Shown here: one piece after another, positions 14,038 through 21,559 of the stretch | Layout of the letters: each line of letters opens with the position of its first letter | Numbering within the stretch: the first letter of the stretch is position 1 | Assembly: GCF_000770305.1 (NCBI RefSeq) | Contig: NZ_JNVB01000020.1 | Span: 1-64,000, forward strand | Reading direction: 5' to 3' | DNA from: Erwinia oleae | Lineage (GTDB): Bacteria; Pseudomonadota; Gammaproteobacteria; Enterobacterales; Enterobacteriaceae | Length of the DNA: 64,000 nucleotides | Made by a program: the position numbers and the translations under genes | The notes under the pieces: generated by a model | Told to the model about the DNA's origin: nothing | Databases searched by the model: none | What the model saw: the letters and a program-made list of their open reading frames with translations, nothing else

Positions 14038-16617
14038 ATGAAGAAAACCTATAGCATTAATAACTCAAAAATTGCATTATTTGTCAGCTCTGTCATATTA
14101 ATGTCTTTTTTCCAACATCGCCCCGCGTATTCTGAGGTGCAATTTAATCCAGATTTTATTAGTACCATGACGGGTACGAACGTGGATATATCCAGGTTTA
14201 ACGGTGCTTATAAGCTTTATCCCGGCGTCTATGATCCCGACATTTATATTAACGGTCGATTTACGGGGCGAAATAAGGTTGTGGTACGGGAAGTGGGCAA
14301 TATTTCCGTTATATGTATTGACAATCACCTTCTTGAATTGATCAAAATTAAGCAGCAGAAGCTTGTGGACGAGGGCAAAATGCTCTCTGCCGACGAGAAT
14401 AGCTGTTCGGCCATGCATGATTTGATCCCGCAATCTGAAGCAAAACTTAACCTGGCCGATATGCGCCTGGATTTCTCTATTCCTCAGGCCTATCTGGAGC
14501 GACAAGCCAGAGGATATGTTTCGCCTGCTTTGTGGTCACATGGCGTAAATGGCGCTTTTACCAACTACACCACCAGCTTTTTTGAGCAGCACAACGGCAA
14601 TGAGGTTAATCGATCTTTTTATGGTGACATTCGGGCAGGTTTAAATCTGGGGCCGTGGTTCTTACGCCATGCAGGATCTTTTCGCTGGAATGAACATCGC
14701 GATCGTGAATACAACGTGTTCAGCACTACGCTTCAGCGCGATATTACGCCCATTAGTTCACGCCTGCTATTAGGCGACGCAAATACGTCAGGCGAAATAT
14801 TTGACAGTTTTTCTTTCCGTGGTTTGCAACTGGCCACAGCAGATCAAATGTTACCAGACTCAATGCGGGGTTATGCGCCCACCATAAGAGGTATTGCCAG
14901 GACCAACGCGCGTGTCACTGTCAGGCAGCGTGGCAACGTTATTTATGAAACCACCGTGCCTGCGGGTGAATTCATTATTAACGATCTTTATCCGACAGGC
15001 TATGGCGGTGATTTAGATGTTGAAGTCACTGAGGCGGATGGCAGCGTCTCAACTTTTGCCGTGCCCTATTCCTCGCTGGCGCATTTATTACGTCCGGGAT
15101 TAAGTAATTATAGCGTAATTGCAGGCAAACTGCGTAATTTGAACGTGAGTTCTGCGCCGTGGGTGGCTCAGATGACATATAAACGTGGACTGAATAACCT
15201 GTTAACCGTTTATACGGGGCTTACCGGTACCGAAAACTGGAGATCCGCCGTGATAGGTTCAGCCATAGGAACCCCCGTCGGCGCATTTTCATTTGACGTC
15301 ACCAGCGCTAACTTTCGCTATAAAGATGAAAACAAAAACGGTGCCAGCATCAGGGCCAGCTACAGCAAATTTATTTCAGCTACCAGTAGTAGTATTTCAC
15401 TGGCCGCTTATCGTTTCTCGTCATCGGGTTATGTTGATTTATACAATTCAGTGTATCTGAAAGATCATCTTGACAGCGATAATGAAACGATGAGCTTCAA
15501 TAACCTGAATCGACCAAAAAACCGCTATTCTCTGACCGTCAGTCAGTTACTCAGTGACGAGCTGGGTCAGTTTTATATTAGTGGATTCAGGGAAAACTAC
15601 TGGAACAAAAGCCAGACCAATACGCAATATCAGTTTGGTTATAATAACAGTTATAAAATGTTGAGTTATGGATTGGCGGTAAATAAGAACATCACCCTTG
15701 CCGGAGCAGAAACGCAGTACATGCTCAATTTATCTTTTCCATTGGGAAAAAATGCCAGCGTACACAGTTATACAACATTTAATAAAGAAGGCTCAAATAG
15801 CCAGATTGGCATTAGCGGCATTGCAGGCGACCGGGATCAGTTAACCTATGGTTCGTCGATCAGTAAAGACGTTAATAATAACTACTCCACCGATCTCAGC
15901 GGCACCTGGACTCGTCCTCAAACAACGATGAGCGGAAGCTATTCACGCGGCAAAAGTTATTACGCGTTTTCAGGTGGGTTAAGCGGCAGCGTGGTAGGTT
16001 TCTCTGAAGGTATCGTGCTCAGCCCGTATAACAACCTGGATACAATGGCGGTTGTCTCTGCGGAACATGCTGCCGGCGCCACCATTGATGGTTATTCAGG
16101 CATTGTTCTCGACCACAAAGGCCACGCAATAGTGCCGTACCTGAACCCTTATCGTCTTAATCAGGTCAGTCTCAATCCTAAAGGCCTGTCGTACGACGTA
16201 GAAATAGAAAACAGTATTCAGCAGGTCGCTCCTTACCACGGCGCAATCGTGAAAATAGATTATCCAACGCGCCATGGCCGGATGTTATTGATCAGGGCGC
16301 AACTACCTGATGGTAACGCTCTTCCTTTTGGCGCGACGGTTAAAAAACGCAATGGTGAAGAGGCGGGTATTGTGGCTCAGGGCGGTCAGATCTATGTCCG
16401 ACTGGATAATACCAGCGATTATTTATCCGTTCGTTGGGGTGAGGAAAAACAGCAAACATGCGGATTTGAAGTCAGCATCAGCGATAAACCGGTTGATAAT
16501 AAATCGCGAAAATTTGAGCGACTCAATCGCGTTTGTCAGCCCCAAACCCCTGGCGGCGTTTCCGATACGTCTTCTGCTGTAGCCAGCCTGGCGACAACGC
16601 TATCATCCAGCCAGTAA
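14038..16617 (+). CDS. Outer-membrane fimbrial usher
   Basis: About 859-residue usher that forms the assembly and secretion pore. After the signal peptide (ending PAYS-E) comes the N-terminal targeting domain (VQFNPDFI). The 24-strand barrel follows, with the typical TSFFEQHNGN and DSMRGYAPTIRGIARTNARVTVRQ plug-region motifs and FIINDLYPTGYGGDLDVEVTEADGS. The C-terminal domains carry PYLNPYRLNQVSLNPKGL and end near CGFEVSISDKP. Three in-frame ATGs lie at 14029, 14032 and 14038; I chose 14038 because CAGGGA lies 8 nt upstream. Length is normal, with no frameshift. Confidence 0.95.
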   Translation: MKKTYSINNSKIALFVSSVILMSFFQHRPAYSEVQFNPDFISTMTGTNVDISRFNGAYKLYPGVYDPDIYINGRFTGRNKVVVREVGNISVICIDNHLLELIKIKQQKLVDEGKMLSADENSCSAMHDLIPQSEAKLNLADMRLDFSIPQAYLERQARGYVSPALWSHGVNGAFTNYTTSFFEQHNGNEVNRSFYGDIRAGLNLGPWFLRHAGSFRWNEHRDREYNVFSTTLQRDITPISSRLLLGDANTSGEIFDSFSFRGLQLATADQMLPDSMRGYAPTIRGIARTNARVTVRQRGNVIYETTVPAGEFIINDLYPTGYGGDLDVEVTEADGSVSTFAVPYSSLAHLLRPGLSNYSVIAGKLRNLNVSSAPWVAQMTYKRGLNNLLTVYTGLTGTENWRSAVIGSAIGTPVGAFSFDVTSANFRYKDENKNGASIRASYSKFISATSSSISLAAYRFSSSGYVDLYNSVYLKDHLDSDNETMSFNNLNRPKNRYSLTVSQLLSDELGQFYISGFRENYWNKSQTNTQYQFGYNNSYKMLSYGLAVNKNITLAGAETQYMLNLSFPLGKNASVHSYTTFNKEGSNSQIGISGIAGDRDQLTYGSSISKDVNNNYSTDLSGTWTRPQTTMSGSYSRGKSYYAFSGGLSGSVVGFSEGIVLSPYNNLDTMAVVSAEHAAGATIDGYSGIVLDHKGHAIVPYLNPYRLNQVSLNPKGLSYDVEIENSIQQVAPYHGAIVKIDYPTRHGRMLLIRAQLPDGNALPFGATVKKRNGEEAGIVAQGGQIYVRLDNTSDYLSVRWGEEKQQTCGFEVSISDKPVDNKSRKFERLNRVCQPQTPGGVSDTSSAVASLATTLSSSQ

Positions 16618-16636
16618 CAGGACTGAGTATAATACG

Positions 16637-17671
16637 ATGAATATTAATACGTTAACGAAAGCGAGTAAATACTGTCTGTTCGTCCTGTTAATCGCAGTAA
16701 GCTCGTTTGTGCGCGCTGAATTAATTTGTGATTTTAATAGCAGTCGCTCGGATACGACAGGTCTGGACTTTAGTAAAGTACCGAACGAAGTCCCAACGAG
16801 TATGCCAATAGGTTCTGTTATTTATACTAACAATCTTCCTATATCAATATGGTGCGCCAAGAAAATCGGTAATGATATCGCGAAAGGGCCTGAAGATGTC
16901 TATATCAACACCTATAACATCTCTAATATATTAGGTTCTCAAAGTGGGCTGACCGTTTTTGTTACCGTCAATGGGGATCGTAACTACACCAATCGTCGAA
17001 TAAAAACAGGTTTGTCTACGGAAGTCCCTTATCTGGGTACATCGATCAATACAGATAATTACCTTCAGTTTGAGGCATCCATTATTGTTGAGGTTGTCAA
17101 AACAGGAGAAAATGTCTCGCTCAACCCGACAAGAAATGATGTTGCACTCTTTAGTATCGGTTCTGAAGGCAGCGGCTCGCAGATTTTCTATTTGAGAAAT
17201 ACAAAGAAACTCGTTTTTACCACGCAAACCTGTGAGGTGTTTAATGGTGGAAACTACAGAATTATGCTGCCAGCTATCAGTTCCAGTAATATTACCGGCG
17301 TGGGATCAATTCCAAATCATAATACTGATTTTGAAGTAGGATTAACATGTAACTCAAACTTGTGGAGTAATATGGGCATCCACATGTCTTTATCAGGCGC
17401 AAACATTGCCGGACTGGAAAAAGAAGGTGTATTCTCTTTCAAAAATAAAGAAACCGGTGAAATTTCGACACAAATTGCCGTACAGATTTTTCATAAACAA
17501 GGTAATACCTGGTCACCTGTTGAAGTTAACAGTAAATTTAAAGTATCCGAATTTGGATTGGGCCTGAGCACTATTTGGGTTCCATTGCGGGCAGCCTACT
17601 ATGCACTGCAAAAAGAACAAACGGCGGGTGAATATCAATCCATCCTCGTTTATACAATAAGCTATGAATAA
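16637..17671 (+). CDS. Fimbrial tip protein / putative adhesin
   Basis: 344-residue secreted protein with a signal peptide ending SFVRA-E. The N-terminal half (about residues 28-190) has no obvious relative I can name and could be the receptor-binding domain. The C-terminal half reads like a pilin domain: TQTCEVFNGGNYRIMLPAIS, a second Cys in VGLTCNSN, and a terminal strand ending VYTISYE with the penultimate Tyr. A two-domain layout at the end of a subunit-chaperone-usher operon is that of a tip adhesin. The receptor cannot be predicted. No minor pilin genes are present, so the fimbria seems to use just two structural proteins. Confidence 0.85.
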   Translation: MNINTLTKASKYCLFVLLIAVSSFVRAELICDFNSSRSDTTGLDFSKVPNEVPTSMPIGSVIYTNNLPISIWCAKKIGNDIAKGPEDVYINTYNISNILGSQSGLTVFVTVNGDRNYTNRRIKTGLSTEVPYLGTSINTDNYLQFEASIIVEVVKTGENVSLNPTRNDVALFSIGSEGSGSQIFYLRNTKKLVFTTQTCEVFNGGNYRIMLPAISSSNITGVGSIPNHNTDFEVGLTCNSNLWSNMGIHMSLSGANIAGLEKEGVFSFKNKETGEISTQIAVQIFHKQGNTWSPVEVNSKFKVSEFGLGLSTIWVPLRAAYYALQKEQTAGEYQSILVYTISYE

Positions 17672-17692
17672 TAATTATTAATGGAGTCATTA

Positions 17693-18139
17693 ATGTCCAG
17701 TTTAGATCTACACACAGTTATTTGTCCTGAAGGCTTGATTGCAGTACCTTCAGGCGCGGCAGTCCATACGATGAATATTATCGTCTTTCCTGATGGAAGC
17801 AGTATCACGGTAACCCGTGATACCATTCCACATGGCAGCACTTTTTCTGATTACCTGGCTGTACAAAAGCAAAAATTACAGTCTGGCCTGCAACACTTTA
17901 CCGAACTGAAAACAGAAAACCCGGTTGAAAACCCGGTATTCAGCGAAGGTATAGCACTGGCTTTCACACATGCAGGCAATGGAACAAAGACCTGGCAATA
18001 CACGTTTCTCGCTACGCCCGCAAACAACAACGGGCATGTCATGCTTTTTGGTTCTGTCTGCCAGACTGAAATCCATCACAATATCATGCGTGAAAAAATT
18101 ATTGAGAGCGCAACCCGTTTTAGCCTGCATCAAGCCTGA
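17693..18139 (+). CDS. DcrB-related protein (DUF1795)
   Basis: 148-residue soluble protein without a signal peptide, resembling the DcrB-related/DUF1795 family (the Mog1-like fold). Features seen are the ICPEGLIAVPSGAAVHTMNIIVFPDGSSITVTRD start, FSDYLAVQKQKL, and the WQYTFLATPANNNGHVMLFGSV core. Members often lie beside type VI secretion rhs/vgrG genes, but no such gene is in this window. The start at 17693 has GGAG 6 nt upstream; an ATG at 17681 has none. It follows the tip adhesin by 21 bp and probably shares its transcript. Function here unknown. Confidence 0.75.
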   Translation: MSSLDLHTVICPEGLIAVPSGAAVHTMNIIVFPDGSSITVTRDTIPHGSTFSDYLAVQKQKLQSGLQHFTELKTENPVENPVFSEGIALAFTHAGNGTKTWQYTFLATPANNNGHVMLFGSVCQTEIHHNIMREKIIESATRFSLHQA

Positions 18140-18152
18140 AACCGATAAATAA

Positions 18153-18183
18153 ATTCAGCCATTTCAACATGAAATGGCTGAAT
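18153..18183. terminator. Long perfect stem-loop closing the fimbrial island
   Basis: ATTCAGCCATTTC and GAAATGGCTGAAT form a perfect 13-bp stem with a 5-nt loop, 13 nt after the DUF1795 stop. An AAATAAA tract precedes it, giving a T-rich tail on the minus strand; the plus strand lacks a T-run. Probably a transcription barrier between the island and umuD. Confidence 0.65.
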
Positions 18184-18277
18184 ACGACCATCACCGATCT
18201 CATCTACGCGCTCCTTTGAACCCGTCATATTATTCAAAAAAAACCCGCTAACGCTTGTCGATTAACTCAAATGGTAA

Positions 18278-18297
18278 TACTGTGTTTATATACAGTA
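18278..18297. promoter_or_regulatory. LexA (SOS) box upstream of umuD
   Basis: TACTGTGTTTATATACAGTA fits the LexA consensus CTGT-N8-ACAG with both half-sites perfect, 15 bp before the umuD start. This predicts repression by LexA and induction by DNA damage. Confidence 0.92.
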
Positions 18298-18311
18298 AAT
18301 CATGAGAGTTT

Positions 18312-18731
18312 ATGATGAATTTTTTACGACCGACTGAGCTGCATGCCCTTTTCCATCTGCCTCTTTACCTGGAGCGAGTCCCGTGTGGCTCGCCCCTTCC
18401 GGCCTGCGGGGATATCGAGCAGCATCTCGATCTCAGCGAGTTGCTCGTCCGGCGGCCTGAAACCACCTGGTTTATTCGTGTCTGTGGAGAGTCAATGAAA
18501 GAAGCCGGCATTGATGATGGCGATCTGTTAGTCGTTGACAGCGCGCTAACCGCAGGTCATGGCGATATGGTGATTGTTGCGATCGAGGGTGAGTTCGCGG
18601 TGAGAAAACTTCAGCTCAACCCCAGCGTTCAGTTTGTCGACCTGCGTGTTGATCAAAAAACTATAGCCATCGACGCCGAGCCGGATATTTTCGGCGTTGT
18701 TACGTTCACCATTAAAGCAATGGAACAATGA
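18312..18731 (+). CDS. umuD: UmuD-like SOS protein (S24 peptidase fold)
   Basis: 139-residue homologue of UmuD, the DNA polymerase V accessory subunit that self-cleaves with RecA help. The start LRPTELHALFHLPLY aligns with E. coli UmuD. The cleavage site Cys-Gly is at 25/26 (VPCG), and the nucleophile Ser61 is in CGESM. The segment that should carry the catalytic Lys (E. coli K97, FTVKKLQL) reads FAVRKLQL, so the aligned residue is Arg98 with Lys99 next to it. A LexA box lies just upstream. No umuC follows: the next gene starts on the ATG that overlaps this stop codon and encodes something else. Whether it self-cleaves is uncertain. Confidence 0.88.
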   Translation: MMNFLRPTELHALFHLPLYLERVPCGSPLPACGDIEQHLDLSELLVRRPETTWFIRVCGESMKEAGIDDGDLLVVDSALTAGHGDMVIVAIEGEFAVRKLQLNPSVQFVDLRVDQKTIAIDAEPDIFGVVTFTIKAMEQ

Positions 18732-19123
18732 GGGCCGCGCCAGTGCAGAATAACTCGTCTTTTCAATCCCGTGACAGCGAGCATCTTCCCGATTTACCAG
18801 AGAATTTTAATCATCCGGCCCGACGGGAGCTGACTTTTCTTTTTTGTAAACTCAAGGACATCGTGACGACCAACCATGACTGTTATCTGGCGGCCTGTAA
18901 TGGCGTCTATTGCATTATCGATCGCTACCGTCCTGCAATAGCGGGCAGTAAGGTGCTTTTCGAACTGTCAGGGCGATATGACTGGGCGCAGGTTTATCGT
19001 AGCCCGGAGCGGCTCGTCACCGGCAGCGGGCACACGCTTGAAGGTAATTTGCTGGATGAGGTGACGATTATTGGCGTTGCGATCCGCGAGGTTATCCCCG
19101 CTCATCCTGCTTCCTGTGCTTAA
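18728..19123 (+). CDS. UmuD-linked hypothetical protein
   Basis: 131-residue protein whose start codon overlaps the umuD stop (ATGA), so the two are translationally coupled and SOS-controlled together. The C-terminal half (YCIIDRYRPAIAGSKVLFELSGRYDWAQVYRSPERLVTGSG, then LLDEVTIIGVAIREVI) resembles the beta-rich end of LexA/UmuD-fold proteins, where a GDLV/G-V-V-I pattern is usual. I see no Ser-Lys dyad. It occupies the place where umuC is expected but has no polymerase motifs. It may be a UmuD partner or regulator; that is inferred from coupling. Confidence 0.7.
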   Translation: MRAAPVQNNSSFQSRDSEHLPDLPENFNHPARRELTFLFCKLKDIVTTNHDCYLAACNGVYCIIDRYRPAIAGSKVLFELSGRYDWAQVYRSPERLVTGSGHTLEGNLLDEVTIIGVAIREVIPAHPASCA

Positions 19124-19180
19124 AAATCAGAATGCGGCGGGTTCCGCCTGCATCCTGATCCTTCACAGAGCGGCCTGGCG

Positions 19181-20038
19181 TTATGCCGCTTTAATAAACG
19201 TTTTGATAAAGTCCTGCCACGAGACAGTAGGCTGTGCGATCAGTTTGCTCAGCGTCCGGCTGTCATCAAACAGCGCGCCCTTCGCTGCGCCAGCGTCCGA
19301 ATCCGCCAGAAGATCGGCCAGGCCATCAGGCAGGCCAGCGCCCTTCAGCGCGACGGCAAACTCTGCCGCAGGCAGATTGACATAATTGATCTCTTTATTG
19401 CTCTGACGGGCAATCTCTGCGGTAAATTCTGCCAGCGTGTAAGCGTCGTCACCTGCCAGCTCAAAGGTTTTGTTTGCCACGTCACGGCCAATAAGCACCG
19501 CTACCGCCGCGCGGGCGTAATCCACACGGCTGGCGGACGCGATTTTCCCATCACCGGCAGCACCAATAAATGCACCGTGTGCGACAGCCGGCGCGATGCT
19601 CGCCGCATAGTTTTCGGTGTACCAGCCATTGCGCAAAATAGCGAAAGGCACGCCGGATTCTTTCAATGCTTTTTCAGTAGCACGATGTTCACCACCCAGC
19701 CCGAGCGGCGTGGTATCGGCATGAAGCAGGCTGGTATAGGCCAGTAGCTGCACCCCTGCCGCTTTCGCCGCGTCGATTACCGCCTGATGCTGCGGCACAC
19801 GCGCTCCCGCTTCGCTGGATGAGATCAGCAGCACTTTTTCAGCACCACGAAACGCAGCCGGCAGCGTTTCGGGACGTGAATAATCTGCCTCACGCACCTG
19901 CACGCCAGTCGCGGCCAAATCGCGGGCCTTCTCCGGCGAACGTACGGCGGCAATGATTTCCGCCGCAGGGATATGTTTCAACAGCTCTTCAATCACTAAG
20001 CGGCCAAGCTGGCCCGTTGCGCCCGTTACAGCAATCAT
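19181..20038 (-). CDS. qorB: NAD(P)H:quinone oxidoreductase, NmrA-like SDR
   Basis: 285-residue NADPH-dependent reductase of the QorB/YtfG group. The N-terminal Rossmann motif is VTGATGQLGRLVIEELL. The family segments EKVLLISSSEAGARVPQH, YTSLLHADTTPLGLGGEHRATEKAL and FAILRNGWYTENYAA are in their normal order. Length equals E. coli QorB (about 286). The open frame extends 30 codons upstream, but the ATG at 20038 has GGAGTGG and matches the family N-terminus. It is divergent from an HxlR-family gene, which in other enterics represses qorB and is induced by quinones or electrophiles. Confidence 0.93.
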   Translation of the reverse strand: MIAVTGATGQLGRLVIEELLKHIPAAEIIAAVRSPEKARDLAATGVQVREADYSRPETLPAAFRGAEKVLLISSSEAGARVPQHQAVIDAAKAAGVQLLAYTSLLHADTTPLGLGGEHRATEKALKESGVPFAILRNGWYTENYAASIAPAVAHGAFIGAAGDGKIASASRVDYARAAVAVLIGRDVANKTFELAGDDAYTLAEFTAEIARQSNKEINYVNLPAAEFAVALKGAGLPDGLADLLADSDAGAAKGALFDDSRTLSKLIAQPTVSWQDFIKTFIKAA

Positions 20039-20103
20039 TTGTCCACTCCTGTTTTTCAAATAAGGGATACGTTTTCTGCTTTCAGAAAAGGATGCTAAGC
20101 CAT

Positions 20104-20142
20104 ATACTAACGAAAAGTAAGTACGCACAGGAATGTTAGTAT
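20104..20142. promoter_or_regulatory. Putative HxlR-type operator in the qorB/regulator gap
   Basis: ATACTAAC at 20104-20111 and GTTAGTAT at 20135-20142 form an 8-bp inverted repeat with a 23-nt spacer. It spans the divergent promoter and touches the regulator start codon. Spacing and position fit autoregulation by the HxlR protein; binding is inferred. Confidence 0.5.
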
Positions 20143-20530
20143 GAAAAAAGATTCTGACTGCCTGCCTGACGAAAAATTTCGTCGCGGTGAGCTTCTTGAC
20201 GCCAACTGCCCCTCCCGCGAGATATTGCGGCGGCTTACCAGCCGCTGGAGCCTGCTGGTGCTGGTTGCGCTTGAGGACAATACGCTGCGCTTTAGCGAGT
20301 TAAGGCGTCACATCGGCGGCATCAGCGAGAGAATGCTGGCACAGACGCTGCGATATATGGAAGAGGATGGTTTTGTCGAACGTACCGCGCTGGACGTGGT
20401 GCCGCCGCATGTGGAATATCACCTGTCACCGCTCGGCGCAGACGTACGCGGACAGGTGGTAGGTCTTACTGACTGGATAGAAACCAACCTGCACCATATT
20501 CTGGATAAGCGTCGTCACACATCAACGTGA
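20141..20530 (+). CDS. HxlR-family transcriptional regulator (YtfH/QorR-like)
   Basis: 129-residue winged-helix regulator. The family core runs from CPSREILRRLTSRWSLLVLVALEDNTLRFSELRRHIGGISERMLAQTLRYMEEDGFVERTA through VPPHVEYHLSPLG. The Cys in DANCPSREIL (residue 24) matches the redox-sensing N-terminal Cys of QorR/YodB-like proteins, which is alkylated or oxidised by quinones. It is divergent from qorB, so it is almost certainly its repressor. Confidence 0.92.
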   Translation: MKKDSDCLPDEKFRRGELLDANCPSREILRRLTSRWSLLVLVALEDNTLRFSELRRHIGGISERMLAQTLRYMEEDGFVERTALDVVPPHVEYHLSPLGADVRGQVVGLTDWIETNLHHILDKRRHTST

Positions 20531-20726
20531 TACGCGCCTGCCGGATGTGACATTTCATACGCCTCCGGCAACGGTGCTTTTTACTTTCTCACCTTACTCC
20601 ACGGCCTTGCCTGCACCAAGATCGATCGCCTGCACCCTTCTGGCGCTCATTTATAGTGCAAGCCGCGCAATAAATCATCACCAGCGCTGATTTTACAACC
20701 ACTGAACGTTGGCATCTTCTTTGCAA

Positions 20727-20759
20727 CTCATAAAATGGTACGCAATCCCATTTTATGAG
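20727..20759. promoter_or_regulatory. IclR-type operator
   Basis: CTCATAAAATGG (20727-20738) and CCATTTTATGAG (20748-20759) are perfect 12-bp inverted repeats with a 9-nt spacer, ending 8 nt before the IclR-family start codon. This position predicts strong autoregulation and control of the operon behind it. Confidence 0.75.
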
Positions 20760-20767
20760 ACTTTCCA

Positions 20768-21532
20768 ATGTCGATTCTTGAAACGACGGCCAATATTCTG
20801 AAGCTGATGGTGACGCTGCAAGGCGGCATCAAAATCAGCGATGTGATCCAGCATCTGGAGATGCCGAAAAGTACGGCTTCGCGGGTGATGAACCAGCTCG
20901 AATCTTACGGCTATGTGGAAAAGGACGCAGCCAGAGGCCTGTTTCTGCCCGGCCCGCTGCTTCTGTCCGCATCGCACCTGGCCAACCGTCAGGCGCCACT
21001 GAATGAGCTGGTGGACAATGCGCTACGCTCTCTGTGCGAACAGACTGGCTATACCGGCTACATTTCCATGCTGGATAACCAGGAGATCCTGGTGCTGCGG
21101 GTGATCCACGGCCGTCACTCGCTGCCCGCCGTCACCTGGCCCGGCTCGCGTTCTCCTGCGTGGGGAACCTCCACCGGCCGCGCGTTGCTGGCCCGTTTCA
21201 ATCATGCGCAGCTTGACGCCTTTTTTGCCTCGCCGCTGATAGCGACGCAGATCGGCGGCACGTCGCACAATATCGCCAGCCTGTACGCTGCGGTAGAACG
21301 CTGCCGGGACAGCGGTTATGCCACGGCCATCAATGAATCCGTCTCTGATACCGCCTCGGTAAGCTGCGCGATTGGCGATCCCACCACCTTCGAAGCCGTG
21401 GCTTTTTGTCTCTCTTTTCCGCAAGCGCTGGCAACGCCAGAAGAGCTACAGCGCATTGCTGCCCTGTTAAAAGAAACCGCCCTGAACATTGCCCTGAAGA
21501 CGGGTGACACGCGGGTAACACACCAGCCTTAA
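20768..21532 (+). CDS. IclR-family transcriptional regulator
   Basis: 254-residue regulator. The N-terminal winged helix (MSILETTANILKLMVTLQGGIKISDVIQHLEMPKSTASRVMNQLESYGYVEKD) is followed by a GAF-like effector domain (about residues 80-245, with TGYTGYISMLDNQEILVLRVIHG and the WGTSTGRALLARF motif typical of IclR). It is the first gene of a six-gene block on the same strand and has its own palindromic operator. It probably senses a substrate of the transporter and hydrolases downstream. The effector is unknown. Confidence 0.92.
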   Translation: MSILETTANILKLMVTLQGGIKISDVIQHLEMPKSTASRVMNQLESYGYVEKDAARGLFLPGPLLLSASHLANRQAPLNELVDNALRSLCEQTGYTGYISMLDNQEILVLRVIHGRHSLPAVTWPGSRSPAWGTSTGRALLARFNHAQLDAFFASPLIATQIGGTSHNIASLYAAVERCRDSGYATAINESVSDTASVSCAIGDPTTFEAVAFCLSFPQALATPEELQRIAALLKETALNIALKTGDTRVTHQP

Positions 21533-21559
21533 TGTTGTTTCATTGCCAATACCAGGAGA

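Noticed and set aside
17693-18139. Type VI secretion component based on DUF1795
   Set aside because: No vgrG, hcp, PAAR or tss gene in the window; the domain alone does not make a type VI locus.
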